DNA of 64,000 nt from Cohnella hashimotonis. GTDB taxonomy: Bacteria > Bacillota > Bacilli > Paenibacillales > Paenibacillaceae. This document shows positions 17,090 through 26,006 of this stretch, piece by piece (position 1 is the stretch's first letter; each line of letters begins with the position of its first letter). A program made the translations under genes and the position numbers. The notes beneath the pieces were generated by a model. That model was not told the origin of the DNA and ran no database searches. It worked only from the letters and a program-made list of their open reading frames with translations. Location of the stretch: NCBI RefSeq assembly GCF_030014955.1, contig NZ_JAGRPV010000001.1:6820001-6884000 (forward strand), read 5' to 3'.

Positions 17090-18072
17090 TGTGTTAGCTC
17101 CTTCCGCATGATCGCGAATTGACGTACCGTGTCGAAGCCGGCCTTCTCGTAGATTCGAATGGCCGGATTGCTGCTCCCCGTGAAAAGCGACATATAATCG
17201 GCGCCGACGTCGCGCAGCGCCTCGCACAGCTTGAAGAACAAAATGCTTCCGAGCCCGCGGCCCTCATGGTCCGGATGGACGCCGATGCCGGCGAAGTAGC
17301 CCCGGCCGTTGTCCTGCCGCACGACCGGCCCCGCGAAGCCGGCCGCCCTGCCTTCGCGGTCCGCGGCGATGACGACGGGCACGCCGTCCGCGGCGCAGGC
17401 CGCGATCTCGCGCTCCCAGGCGGGATTGGCGAGACCGGCCAGCATGTCGGCCAGCCCGGCGTGCCTGCGCGAATCGAACAGCTCGACCGCGTAGCCTTCC
17501 TCCGCGGCCTTGTCCTCCTTGGCCCGGATGTCGGCAGGGATCGCGAAGTCCGCGAGCGGCCTGTACATGGCGCACTGACGCGCCCGGTCGATGTAGCCCG
17601 CGCTTATGAGGAAGCGATACAGCCCGGAGTCGGCCGGTACGCCCGGCGCGTTGTTGTGCTCGTGTCCCGGCGTGCCAGGTATGTACCAAGGCAGGCGCAT
17701 GGGGTTGAAAAAAAGCAGCTCGGATTGGCGCTTGTCCAGCGCTCGGAAGCGCGCTTCTATCGCCTCGAGCAGCGCCGTCCGGTTCGCGTCCGAGCCAAAG
17801 CCATCGGCCAGCACGATGCAGGTGACATAACCGGCCGTCTCGCCGAGCGGCAAGTCGTCTCCCGTGCAGCCGCAGGAGAAGCCGCGAACCTGACCATCGT
17901 CCAGCAGCACGAACGCGCAGGCCGGATCGAAGTACCGGTTCGCCGTGAAAATCTCCGCGAAGGTGTCTCGCGTCAGCTCCTTATACCCGTCGCGGACGGC
18001 AGCCCCGTTCCAAAGCGCCACGACCGCGTCGACATACCGGTCCTCCCATGTTGCCACCAGCAGATGCTCCAT
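17086..18072 (-). CDS. GNAT-family N-acetyltransferase, two GNAT-like halves
   Basis: About 328 residues. The C-terminal half has a clear acetyl-CoA site: GIGVHPDHEGRGLGSILF, followed by LFTGSSNPAIRIYEKAGF. The N-terminal half looks like a second, weaker GNAT fold (FSCGCTG...VTCIVLADGFGS region). The ATG at 18072 has AAGGTG at 6 bases. It opens the GNAT, PIG-L, namZ, nagZ, kinase operon and overlaps PIG-L by 4 bases. The acetyl acceptor is unknown; pairing with a deacetylase hints at amino-sugar acetylation balance. Confidence 0.8.
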   Translation of the reverse strand: MEHLLVATWEDRYVDAVVALWNGAAVRDGYKELTRDTFAEIFTANRYFDPACAFVLLDDGQVRGFSCGCTGDDLPLGETAGYVTCIVLADGFGSDANRTALLEAIEARFRALDKRQSELLFFNPMRLPWYIPGTPGHEHNNAPGVPADSGLYRFLISAGYIDRARQCAMYRPLADFAIPADIRAKEDKAAEEGYAVELFDSRRHAGLADMLAGLANPAWEREIAACAADGVPVVIAADREGRAAGFAGPVVRQDNGRGYFAGIGVHPDHEGRGLGSILFFKLCEALRDVGADYMSLFTGSSNPAIRIYEKAGFDTVRQFAIMRKELTQ

Positions 18073-18171
18073 AAGCCGCACCTTCTTTCATCTAAGTAGC
18101 CGCTTCCATCGTCGTCCTCGGGGAAGACCGCGGGAGACGCAGGCCGGCCTCGATGCGCGCAAGTATGTTCA

Positions 18172-18522
18172 CGCTTCATCTCCGGCAGTGCCGCAGACGC
18201 GTCATAAATACGCATAAGCTCGCAGCTTGCCCAACCGACCGTCTCGATCGCGACACGTGTGCACGCTGAGGTCCCGCTCACGCTTCATCCCCGGCAGTGC
18301 CGCCGTCGCGTCCTTTACACACATAAACTCACAGCTTGCCCGACCAACCGTCTCGGTCGCGACACGTATGCACGCGGAAGTCCCGCTCACGCTTCATCCC
18401 CGGTAGTGCGGCCGGTGCGTCCTTTACACACATAAACTCACAGCTTGCCAGACCAAATGTCTCGGTCGCGACACGTATGCACGCGGAAGTCCCGCTCACG
18501 CTTCATCCCCGGTAGTGCGGCC
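18172..18522. repeat. 109-bp direct tandem repeat, 3.2 copies
   Basis: Units begin CGCTTCAT at 18172, 18281, 18390 and 18499 (partial), an exact 109-base period. Copies 2 and 3 are nearly identical and copy 1 has diverged. Open frames across it are only a consequence of the repetition; none has a ribosome site or recognisable product. It fills the gap between the anmK and GNAT transcription units. Confidence 0.9.
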
Positions 18523-18681
18523 AACACGCCATGTATGCAGACACGCTCAGCGTTCAATCGCAACTGGCTCGTCGTCTCACCAAATATTAGCGCTTTGCCA
18601 GTGACCCACTTGTCCGTTAAGCGCTTCATTCTGATCGCGAACTGCACATCGTCTATCCACCGCACGCGGTCGTCACTCCGC

Positions 18682-18860
18682 ATACCTGCATTTATGCAGG
18701 TATTTTTGCGCACCCCGATATTCGGATTTAAATAAATGCAAATATGCAGTTATTTCCTTCGGTTTGGCACGATTCGGGTCAAAATATCGAAAATAACTGC
18801 ATATTTGCTCGCCCGGCTGGTGGTCGTGCGAGGGAAAATACCTGCATATTTGCAGGTATT
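18682..18860. repeat. Four-motif intergenic element, TGCAGG family (copy A)
   Basis: Four related palindromic motifs are centred near 18692, 18746, 18800 and 18848: ATACCTGCATttATGCAGGTAT, GCAAATATGCAGTTATTT, its exact reverse complement at 18791-18808, and AATACCTGCA...TGCAGGTATT. Spacing is about 48-54 bases. The inner two can pair into one long stem. No coding frame is supported. A second element of this type lies at 37908-38096. Confidence 0.75.
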
Positions 18861-18947
18861 GCTCGTCCCGTCCTCCGATCCATTCGCGGGCGCGCGGCTG
18901 CTGCCACCACATTGTCCTGACTGCATACAAGAGCGGACAACGTTCGC

Positions 18948-20357
18948 TCAGTACGAGATCTTCCCCAGCACCGCCGGTCGCGCCGCGCCCGTCGCCGCCG
19001 GCAGGTTGGCCGGCTGCCGCGCCATCGCGTAGTCCGCGAGCAGCGCGAACGCGATCGCCTCCTTCGCGTCGCTACTGCCGCCGACCTCCTCCTGCGTCGC
19101 CACGGCCACGCCGCGCGCCGCCATCTCGGCGGCGAGATCCCGCATCAGCACGGGGTTGTAGCTGCCGCCACCGCCGACGATCATGAGATCCGCGGCATGC
19201 CTGCCCGCGATAAACCGGTCGTACGCGTCGCCGATCGACCAGGCGGTCAGCTTCGTGACCGTGGCCGCGAGATCCGCGTCCGACAGACCGAGCTCGCGGC
19301 CGTGGCGCACGATCCGCTCCACGTAGTCCGCGCCGAACCGCTCGCGCCCCGTCGACTTCGGCACGGGCAGCGCATAGTACGCGTCCTGCCGAAGCTCGCC
19401 CAGCAGCGTCTCGCTCGCGCTGCCCCGCGCCGCCAGCGCGCCGCCCGCGTCCATCGCGAGCGCGCCTCCCGTCACGAGGCTCGCGACGCCGTCGATGAGC
19501 ATGTTGCCCGGCCCCGTGTCGAAGGCGAATACGTCCTCCGGGCCGCAGCCCGCAGGGATGACGGTGACATTGCCGATGCCGCCGATGTTCTGCAGCAGCA
19601 GCGTCCGGTCCCGCTCCCGGTAGAGCAAATATTCCGTGAACGGGACGAGCGGCGCGCCCTGTCCGCCGACCGCGAGATCCGCGGGGCGGAAGTCCGACAC
19701 GCACGGAATGCCCGTGCGCGCAGCGATGACGGCGCCTTCGCCGATCTGCACGGTATAGCCGGCTTCGGGCGCATGATAGATCGTCTGCCCGTGCGAGCCG
19801 ACAACCAACACGTCCGCGGGCGACAAGCCCGCCGCGCCGATGACCGACAGCGCCGCGTCCGCGTACAGCCGCCCGAGCCGGACGTTCATCGCGCCCACCC
19901 GGTCCACCGTCGCCCGCGCCGGATCGAACAGCTCGAAGATCTCGCGCCGCACGTCCGCCGGGTACGGCTTGTTCTCGAAGGCGAGCAGCCGCACCTCGAT
20001 GCGTTCGTCGCCCGGCATGCCCAAGATCTCGACCGCCGCGGCGTCGATCCCGTCGACGGAAGTGCCGGACATCAGGCCGACCGCGTAACGCCGCGGCTTC
20101 TCCGTGAATCTGCCCGCCCCCGGATCTGAGGCGCCTCGCCGCGACGGCTCGTCCTCGTCCCGTGACATGTCCGGTCTCGGGCCGGGGGCGAACCGTAGCG
20201 GGTGCTCCTTCTGCCCGCCGCTTCCAGACGCCCCGCCGGCCTCGCGGCGTGCAGCCGCTACAGCCGGGGTCTCCGCAGCAGTCCCGTCCCGCTCGTCCGC
20301 AGCTTCACCGCTCCCCGGCATCGCCGTTCGCCGAGTCTCTCCCTTTTCCCCCGCCAT
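18948..20357 (-). CDS. anmK: 1,6-anhydro-N-acetylmuramate kinase AnmK
   Basis: 469 residues. The AnmK core starts near residue 90 with GLMSGTSVDGIDAA, then GSHGQTIYH, DFRPADLAVGGQGAPLVP (catalytic aspartate), NIGGIGNVT and FDTGPGNMLIDG. The enzyme hydrolyses the anhydro bond and phosphorylates MurNAc at O6, feeding MurQ. The first ~88 residues are low-complexity and lie outside the usual 380-400 residue family length; an ATG at 20168 would give a normal protein but lacks a clear ribosome site. The ATG at 20357 sits just after the permease stop with AAGGG upstream. Confidence 0.9.
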   Translation of the reverse strand: MAGEKGETRRTAMPGSGEAADERDGTAAETPAVAAARREAGGASGSGGQKEHPLRFAPGPRPDMSRDEDEPSRRGASDPGAGRFTEKPRRYAVGLMSGTSVDGIDAAAVEILGMPGDERIEVRLLAFENKPYPADVRREIFELFDPARATVDRVGAMNVRLGRLYADAALSVIGAAGLSPADVLVVGSHGQTIYHAPEAGYTVQIGEGAVIAARTGIPCVSDFRPADLAVGGQGAPLVPFTEYLLYRERDRTLLLQNIGGIGNVTVIPAGCGPEDVFAFDTGPGNMLIDGVASLVTGGALAMDAGGALAARGSASETLLGELRQDAYYALPVPKSTGRERFGADYVERIVRHGRELGLSDADLAATVTKLTAWSIGDAYDRFIAGRHAADLMIVGGGGSYNPVLMRDLAAEMAARGVAVATQEEVGGSSDAKEAIAFALLADYAMARQPANLPAATGAARPAVLGKISY

Positions 20358-20358
20358 A

Positions 20359-21219
20359 TCAGCCCTTGACCGCGCCGACGGTGACGCCTTCGAGGAAGTA
20401 CTTCTGCAGGCTGAAGAACAGGATGAACATCGGCACCGCCGAGATCGTCGCGCCCGCCATCATCGGGGAGAAGTAGGTCGTGTTCGCGAAGCGGAAATTC
20501 TTGAGGCCGACCTGGATCGTCTGCATATCCATCGTGTTGGTGACGAGGAACGGCCAGAAAAACGTGTTCCAGCTGTCCATGAACGTCAAAATCGCGATGA
20601 CGGCCATGACCGTCTTGGACAATGGCAGGATAATCCGGAAGAAAATCTGGAATTGACTGCAGCCCTCCACCTTGGCGGACTCCATGATCTCGGTCGGGAT
20701 GCTGCTCATGAACTGCTTGGCGAGGAAAATGTTGTACACCGTCACTAAGCCCGGGAGAATAAGCGCGCTGAACGTATTTTCGATATGGAACGTGTTGACG
20801 ATCAGAATGTACAGCGGCACCTGCGTCACCTGATACGGGATCATCATCGCCGCGAGCAGGATGGAGAAGAGTACGCCCCTGCCCTTGAAGCGCAGCTTGG
20901 AGAACGCGTAGCCCGCCATTGTCGCGAAGAAAACGTTGGTGACCGTCACGGCGCCGGCGACGATCGTCGAGTTGAGAATCCAGCGGTACGAGTACTCGCT
21001 ATAGTTGAAGAAAAAGGAATACGACTCCAGCGTGAACTTCCCCGGCCAGAGGGAATAGCTGACGGCCCCCGCCTCGACCGGATCTCCGAACGAGGAGATG
21101 ACCATGAAGTAGATGGGGAACAGCGTCGCCAGCGCGAAGAGCAGGAGAAGGACGACAATCACGGTATTGCGCGCGGTCTTGCCCGCCCGGCTGCCGGTAT
21201 GGTTATTGTATAGTGACAT
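20359..21219 (-). CDS. ABC importer permease, MalG type (MurNAc island)
   Basis: About 286 residues with six membrane spans and an EAA-type loop (MESAKVEGCSQFQIFFRI region). AAGGAGG lies 9 bases before the ATG at 21219. It follows the partner permease by 19 bases and ends next to anmK. The neighbours (murQ, anmK) suggest import of MurNAc, anhydroMurNAc or a muropeptide sugar; the substrate is inference. Confidence 0.87.
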   Translation of the reverse strand: MSLYNNHTGSRAGKTARNTVIVVLLLLFALATLFPIYFMVISSFGDPVEAGAVSYSLWPGKFTLESYSFFFNYSEYSYRWILNSTIVAGAVTVTNVFFATMAGYAFSKLRFKGRGVLFSILLAAMMIPYQVTQVPLYILIVNTFHIENTFSALILPGLVTVYNIFLAKQFMSSIPTEIMESAKVEGCSQFQIFFRIILPLSKTVMAVIAILTFMDSWNTFFWPFLVTNTMDMQTIQVGLKNFRFANTTYFSPMMAGATISAVPMFILFFSLQKYFLEGVTVGAVKG

Positions 21220-21238
21220 CTGCGGTTGCCTCCTTCCC

Positions 21239-22141
21239 CTAGTAATCCACGTCTTTGCCCAGGAACTTGAACTGGAACAGCGAGACAAGGGCTATGATAA
21301 GCGCCAATATCAGAGATTGGGCCGCGGCTTTGCCGAATTCAAAGTACTTGAAGGCATTGTCGAAAATGAGCAGGCCGACCATCGTGGTCGCGTGGTCCGG
21401 TCCGCCGCCGGTCATGAGATACGCGTTCTGGAACACCTGGAACGATCCGATCACGGCCGTCACGAGCAGGAACAGCGTCGTCGGCTTGAGGCTGGGCAGG
21501 ACGATGTGCCACAGCTTCTGCAGGAAGGACGCGCCGTCCAGGTCCGCCGCTTCGTAGTAGCTGTCGTCGATGCCGAGCAGGGCGGCCAGGTAGATGATGA
21601 TGCTCGCGCCATGGCTGGACAGCCAGGCCATGATGACGAGCGAGAACATCGCCGTGGCGCTCGAGCCGAGCCAGTTCTGGTTGTGCGCGCCGAACCAGCC
21701 GATGAATTGGTTGAAAATGCCGCCCGGCATCGGATCGAAGATCCACAGCCAGACGAGCGAGAGCGCGACGCCTGAGGCGACAACGGGCAGATAGTACACC
21801 GCCTTGAACACAGTCTGCAGCTTCTTGCGCAGCGGCAGGATCATGATCGCCACCAGGAAGGACAGCAGCAGCGCGACCGGGACGGTCAGCACCGTGTAGA
21901 CAAGCGTGTTTTTGATCGACTTCCAGAACAGGTCGTCCTTGAAGGTCGCCGTATAATTGTCGAAGCCGATGTAGGTCGAACCCAGCGGCTTATATTCCTG
22001 GAAGCTGATAAGAAACGCGCTGAAGACCGGGTATGCCGTAAACAGGGCGTACACGATGAGCGCGACCGCGATAAACGCGTAGCCCCATACGCCGTCGCCT
22101 TTGATCTTGCGCTTTTTGACCGTTTGTGCCGACTGGGCCAT
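21239..22141 (-). CDS. ABC importer permease, MalF type (MurNAc island)
   Basis: 300 residues with six spans. A conserved loop (YYEAADLDGASFLQKLWHI region) faces the ATPase. GAGAGGAG sits 8 bases upstream of the ATG. It forms a heterodimer with the following permease. No ATPase gene is nearby. Confidence 0.87.
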   Translation of the reverse strand: MAQSAQTVKKRKIKGDGVWGYAFIAVALIVYALFTAYPVFSAFLISFQEYKPLGSTYIGFDNYTATFKDDLFWKSIKNTLVYTVLTVPVALLLSFLVAIMILPLRKKLQTVFKAVYYLPVVASGVALSLVWLWIFDPMPGGIFNQFIGWFGAHNQNWLGSSATAMFSLVIMAWLSSHGASIIIYLAALLGIDDSYYEAADLDGASFLQKLWHIVLPSLKPTTLFLLVTAVIGSFQVFQNAYLMTGGGPDHATTMVGLLIFDNAFKYFEFGKAAAQSLILALIIALVSLFQFKFLGKDVDY

Positions 22142-22243
22142 GTGCAGGACTCCTCTCCTCGCGTTCGCGAATGAAGAAGGATAGCCGCATGGGGGTTATT
22201 CACGCGGCTATCCGTACGCGAGTGCGTTATTGCGAATGCGTTT

Positions 22244-23707
22244 CTAATCTTGGACGATGCCGTCCTCGCCGAAGGCGTCGATCGCGGCCTTTTTCACCGC
22301 GTCGTACATCTCCTGCGGCTTGATCTCGTTCGCGAGCAAGGCTTGCATCTTCGGAATGATGACCTCGTTCTCGATCTTGATCGCCTTGGCGCCGAGATCG
22401 GCCGGGATGTCCGGACGGGCAGGCGCGGCGTGGGAGAGCATTGTCTCGACCGCGGCGACGTTGTCGGCGCTGCGCTCGATCGGCATCGAGGCCGCGGCTT
22501 CGCGTCCGCTCTTGGTGATGTGCGCGGCGAACAGGTCGTTGTTCGTCGTGGCCGCCACTTGGCCGCTCGATAGGAAGTAAGCTGCCTTGGCGATGTTCGC
22601 TTTATGCTCGGCCGTCGGCTCCTTCTTGCCGCGGAAGGCGACGTAGCCGTCGACGACCGTGTAGGAGACCGGCTCCGCGCCGGCGAAGGTCGGCACCGGC
22701 AGGACGATGTAGTCGACCTTGATGCTGTCCTTGACCGCGCTGCCGTCTTTGGCGTCGATCTTCGCGTTGTTCTTCTTCGCGGAGTTCTCGAACGTCGCCA
22801 GCCCCTTGCCGGTAATCATCGTCTGGCCGGTCAGGAACATGTTCCAGCGCTTGCCAGCGTCGACGGAACTCAGTTCCTTCGGCATCGAGCCGTCGTCGAT
22901 CAGCTGGCGAAGGTCCGTCAGCAGCTCGAGATAATTTTTGCTCGTATACGCATACTTCAGTTCCTTGGTAAATGCCGCAGGCATGCCCGCGCTCTTCGCC
23001 ATGATGCCCAGATAATCCTTGGAGGCGACGCCGGCCGTCGCGAAGACGAAGCCGTAGCGGGAAGTCGCGTCGCCGTTCTTCACGACGCCCTTCTTGATCG
23101 CCTCGCGGAACTCGTCGTAGGTCCAGCCGTTTTTCTGAACGTTTTTCCAGTCGATGCCCGCGGCTTCGAGGAATTCTTTGTTGCCGCCCAGGGCGTGGAC
23201 TTCCATATAGGCAGGGAAGCCGTACAGGCCGGAGCCGTTTTTCATGTACTCAAGCGGCGCGGCGTCGTAGTCGCCCGTCATCTCGGGCGTCGCGACGTCC
23301 GTCAGGTCGAGCGCCATGCCCTGCTGCACGTACTTGGCGATGCCGTCGGAGCCGATGAACGCGATGTCCGGCGGACTGCCGGCGTTGACTTGCGTGTCGA
23401 GCTTCTGGGTCATGTCTTCCCAGCTGGCGGGCTCGATTTTCAGCGTCAGGTTCGGGTACTTGGCGTTGAAGTCCTTTTCCATCTGGTCGAAATTGTCCTG
23501 GTACGTCGGCGATACGGGCGGCAGCAGCGCCGTGATCGTGTCCTTGGCGCCGGAAGCCGCCGAGCCGGATGCGCCGGCCGAACCGGATGCGGCGGAGGAC
23601 GGGCTGGCCGCGCCGTTATTGTTGTTGTTGCCGCCGCACGCGGTCAGCGCGGATACGGACAGCGTCGCTGCGAGCATGAGCGAGAGTGCTTTGCCTTTGT
23701 TCATCAT
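22244..23707 (-). CDS. Extracellular solute-binding lipoprotein (MurNAc island)
   Basis: 487 residues. Lipobox LTAC near residue 24, an Asn/Ser/Ala-rich linker, then a family-1 sugar-binding domain. AAGGAGG precedes the two adjacent start ATGs. It lies between murQ and the permeases in one minus-strand operon, so it should capture an amino sugar or small muropeptide outside the cell. It is not closely like the UgpB-type protein at 3437-4804 or the binding protein at 44266-45663. Confidence 0.87.
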   Translation of the reverse strand: MMNKGKALSLMLAATLSVSALTACGGNNNNNGAASPSSAASGSAGASGSAASGAKDTITALLPPVSPTYQDNFDQMEKDFNAKYPNLTLKIEPASWEDMTQKLDTQVNAGSPPDIAFIGSDGIAKYVQQGMALDLTDVATPEMTGDYDAAPLEYMKNGSGLYGFPAYMEVHALGGNKEFLEAAGIDWKNVQKNGWTYDEFREAIKKGVVKNGDATSRYGFVFATAGVASKDYLGIMAKSAGMPAAFTKELKYAYTSKNYLELLTDLRQLIDDGSMPKELSSVDAGKRWNMFLTGQTMITGKGLATFENSAKKNNAKIDAKDGSAVKDSIKVDYIVLPVPTFAGAEPVSYTVVDGYVAFRGKKEPTAEHKANIAKAAYFLSSGQVAATTNNDLFAAHITKSGREAAASMPIERSADNVAAVETMLSHAAPARPDIPADLGAKAIKIENEVIIPKMQALLANEIKPQEMYDAVKKAAIDAFGEDGIVQD

Positions 23708-23770
23708 TCGAATGCTTCCTCCTTGGGATGGCCCCTCTATCGGGTGAATGATAAGACTAACGCTTGCCGG

Positions 23771-24685
23771 TTAAACGACTTGCTTGTGCGCGCGGATCGT
23801 CGCCTTGAGATTGCCTTCGAAGCGGGCCAGCGATGCGGCCGCCTCCGAAGCGGCGAGCCCCGTCTCGATCATCAGAATCGCGAGCTTGCAGCTCTGCGAT
23901 GCCCGCGCCAGGTAATCGGACGCCGTCTCGGCGTCGACGCCGGTCGCGGCCTTGATGATGCGGATCGAGCGATCCTGCAGCTTCTTGTTGCTCGCCTTGA
24001 GGTCGACCATCAGATTGTTGTAGGTTTTCCCAAGCTTGACCATCGTCGCCGTCGTCAGCATGTTGAGCACCAGCTTCTGCGCCGACCCGGCCTTCAGCCG
24101 CGTGGAACCCATGATGACCTCCGGTCCGACGACCGGCGCGATGCAGATGTCGCATACTTCGCCGAGCTTCGAGTCCTTGTTGTTGACGACCCCGATCGTG
24201 GCCGCGCCGATCTCCCCGGCCCGACGGATCGCGGCGATGACGAAGGCCGCGCTGCCGCTGGCGGAGATGCCGACGACCGCGTCCTTGTCGGTGACGCCGA
24301 TGCGCTCGACGAGCGCCGCTCCCTCCTCCGCATTGTCCTCGAATCCTTCCACCGCTGTCCGAAGCGCCGTATCCCCGCCTGCTATATGCCCCTGCACGAG
24401 CTCAGGGTCGACCCCGAAGGTGGGCGGACACTCGGATGCGTCCAGTACGCCGATTCTGCCGGATGACCCGGCGCCAATGTAGAACATTCTGCCCCCGCTC
24501 TTGAGCCTGGCATGCAAAACGTCTACCGCCTCCATGATGTTCGGAATTTCTTCCGCCACCGCGGCCGGAACGGCGGCATCCTCCCGGTTGAGAAGATGCA
24601 GCATCTGCTCCGTTGTGCACTCGTCGATCGTCCGGGTTGCCGGATTGATCTTCTCTGTGGTTAGACCCGCGAGATATTCGTTCAT
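23771..24685 (-). CDS. murQ: N-acetylmuramic acid 6-phosphate etherase MurQ
   Basis: 304 residues with a SIS fold. GAGSSGRIGVLDASECPPTFG and AVEGFEDN carry the two glutamates used by MurQ; VVGISASGSAAFV and GSTRLKAGSAQKLVLNML are SIS signatures. It cleaves the lactyl ether of MurNAc-6-P to GlcNAc-6-P and D-lactate. I chose the ATG at 24685 because AGGAG lies 7 bases upstream; an ATG 6 bases earlier is too close. It leads the ABC-anmK operon and has a MurR-like operator upstream. Confidence 0.93.
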   Translation of the reverse strand: MNEYLAGLTTEKINPATRTIDECTTEQMLHLLNREDAAVPAAVAEEIPNIMEAVDVLHARLKSGGRMFYIGAGSSGRIGVLDASECPPTFGVDPELVQGHIAGGDTALRTAVEGFEDNAEEGAALVERIGVTDKDAVVGISASGSAAFVIAAIRRAGEIGAATIGVVNNKDSKLGEVCDICIAPVVGPEVIMGSTRLKAGSAQKLVLNMLTTATMVKLGKTYNNLMVDLKASNKKLQDRSIRIIKAATGVDAETASDYLARASQSCKLAILMIETGLAASEAAASLARFEGNLKATIRAHKQVV

Positions 24686-24757
24686 GGCCATTCTCCTACC
24701 CTTTGTTTGTGAGGATCGTCCTTTCATGGATCTATTTAATGCCCCCTCTTGGGGTAT

Positions 24758-24787
24758 ATCTTATCGTTTTCGCTTTGGAAGCGTCAA
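24758..24787 (-). promoter_or_regulatory. Candidate promoter of murQ operon
   Basis: On the minus strand TTGACG (24787-24782) and TAAGAT (24763-24758) are 18 bases apart. An alternative pair (TTTACA then AAGTAT) would put the operator at 24795-24809 between its -35 and -10. Which is used is not clear. Confidence 0.45.
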
Positions 24788-24794
24788 TACTTTT

Positions 24795-24809
24795 TGAAAT
24801 AAAATTTCA
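24795..24809. promoter_or_regulatory. MurR-type operator, site 1
   Basis: TGAAATAAAATTTCA: 6-base inverted arms around AAA. The first 14 bases recur exactly at 25888-25901 in the murR/GH4 intergenic region, and RpiR-family proteins bind palindromes of this type. It overlaps or adjoins the murQ promoter. Confidence 0.7.
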
Positions 24810-24851
24810 TTGTAAAAATTTTTATTGCATTTTTATTTTCGTAAAAGCAAC

Positions 24852-24886
24852 AAAAAAAGACACTGCCGCGCGTGCTCGGCAATGTC
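24852..24886 (-). terminator. Terminator after murR
   Basis: On the minus strand GACATTGCCG and CGGCAGTGTC form a 10-bp stem followed by seven T. It lies just after the murR stop, so murQ needs its own promoter. Confidence 0.9.
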
Positions 24887-24894
24887 TGTAATCG

Positions 24895-25758
24895 TTATCT
24901 GCGGTGCTTGCCCGCTAAAATATTGTGAGTTTTCAACAAATACTTTTTAATATTCGGATATTCCGCGCTCGCTACGCCTGCAAACAGGATGTCGATGACG
25001 GTCAGCATGGCGATGCGAGAGCCCATTGCGCCGCTGCGAATCGTTACTTCCGGCGTCGAGATACTGAGCACGATGTCCGCCTTGTCTGCCAGCTCGCTCT
25101 TGTTGAACTTGGTGAGGGCGATCGAAGTCGCGCCCGCGCGCTGCGTGATCTCCAGCGCCTCGAGAATCTCGATCGTATCGCCGGAGTTGGAGACGAAAAA
25201 GGCGACGTCGCCCTTGCCGAGCAGCGTGGCTGCGGTGAGCTGGCTGTGGCCGTCCGTGTAGGCATGGCACATCTTGTTGATGCGGGAAAACTTCTGTTCG
25301 CCGTCCATGCACACAAGTCCCGAGGCGCCGATGCCGAAGAAAACGATCCGGTTCGTGTCGCGCAGCGCCTGGACCGCCTTCGCCACGGCCCCCCGGTCGA
25401 TGATGCTGAGCGTGTCCTCGATCGACTTCATGTTGTTGTAGGAAATGTTCGAGACGACGACGTTCAGATCGTCCCCGGGCTGGATGTCGGTATACTCGTC
25501 CTTCTGCTCTTCGTCCATCGAGCCGACCGACGCCGAGATGCTCACGATAAAGCTGCGGTAGCCGCTGTAGCCGAGCGTCTTGCAGAAGCGCAGCACCGAC
25601 GCGTCGCTCGTCCGGCTGAACTGCGCGAGGCTCTTGATGGAGAGATGCGGGATCTCTTCCGTATTGGCGAGAATGTACTCGGCCACCATCCGTTCGACCG
25701 GCGTCATGCTGTCCTTCATGTCGCGGATCTTGAGCAATATATTGTTCTGGATCGCCAT
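24895..25758 (-). CDS. murR: RpiR/MurR-family transcriptional regulator
   Basis: About 287 residues. The N-terminal RpiR helix-turn-helix holds SIKSLAQFSRTSDASVLRFCKTLGYSGY; the C-terminal SIS domain (FFGIGASG, FFVSNSGDTIEILEA) would bind a phosphosugar, MurNAc-6-P in the known MurR proteins. The ATG at 25758 gives normal family length; an upstream ATG at 25806 has no ribosome site. It is divergent from the GH4 gene, with operators in the shared gap. The symbol rests on adjacency to murQ. Confidence 0.85.
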   Translation of the reverse strand: MAIQNNILLKIRDMKDSMTPVERMVAEYILANTEEIPHLSIKSLAQFSRTSDASVLRFCKTLGYSGYRSFIVSISASVGSMDEEQKDEYTDIQPGDDLNVVVSNISYNNMKSIEDTLSIIDRGAVAKAVQALRDTNRIVFFGIGASGLVCMDGEQKFSRINKMCHAYTDGHSQLTAATLLGKGDVAFFVSNSGDTIEILEALEITQRAGATSIALTKFNKSELADKADIVLSISTPEVTIRSGAMGSRIAMLTVIDILFAGVASAEYPNIKKYLLKTHNILAGKHRR

Positions 25759-25867
25759 GGTAGGTACCTGCGCATTCTGTCGTATTTTAGTAAATAGTAA
25801 GGCCATTTTTTACAAAAGACAAGGGAGCTTCGCGGCATGGGCGCAGAATAGATTTAGAAATAATATT

Positions 25868-25902
25868 TTGAAATAAATATATCACACTGAAATAAAATTT
25901 CT
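25868..25902. promoter_or_regulatory. MurR-type operators, sites 2 and 3
   Basis: TGAAATAAAATTTCT at 25888-25902 matches site 1 in 14 of 15 bases. A degenerate copy (TGAAATAAATATATC) lies at 25869-25883. Together they sit just upstream of the GH4 promoter and upstream of divergent murR, suiting joint control of both. Confidence 0.68.
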
Positions 25903-25910
25903 ATATTTTA

Positions 25911-25939
25911 TTGTTGGCAGCTAGACCCCGTGCTATAAT
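25911..25939 (+). promoter_or_regulatory. Sigma-A-type promoter for GH4 gene
   Basis: TTGTTG at 25911-25916 and a perfect TATAAT at 25934-25939 with 17-base spacing. The start codon is 67 bases downstream. The operator cluster abuts its upstream edge. Confidence 0.75.
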
Positions 25940-26006
25940 AGCCGCAAATGAAGGGCCGGCGCTATGAGGACATGCCTTACGGATAGAGGCCCGCAGGAGG
26001 AACGTC

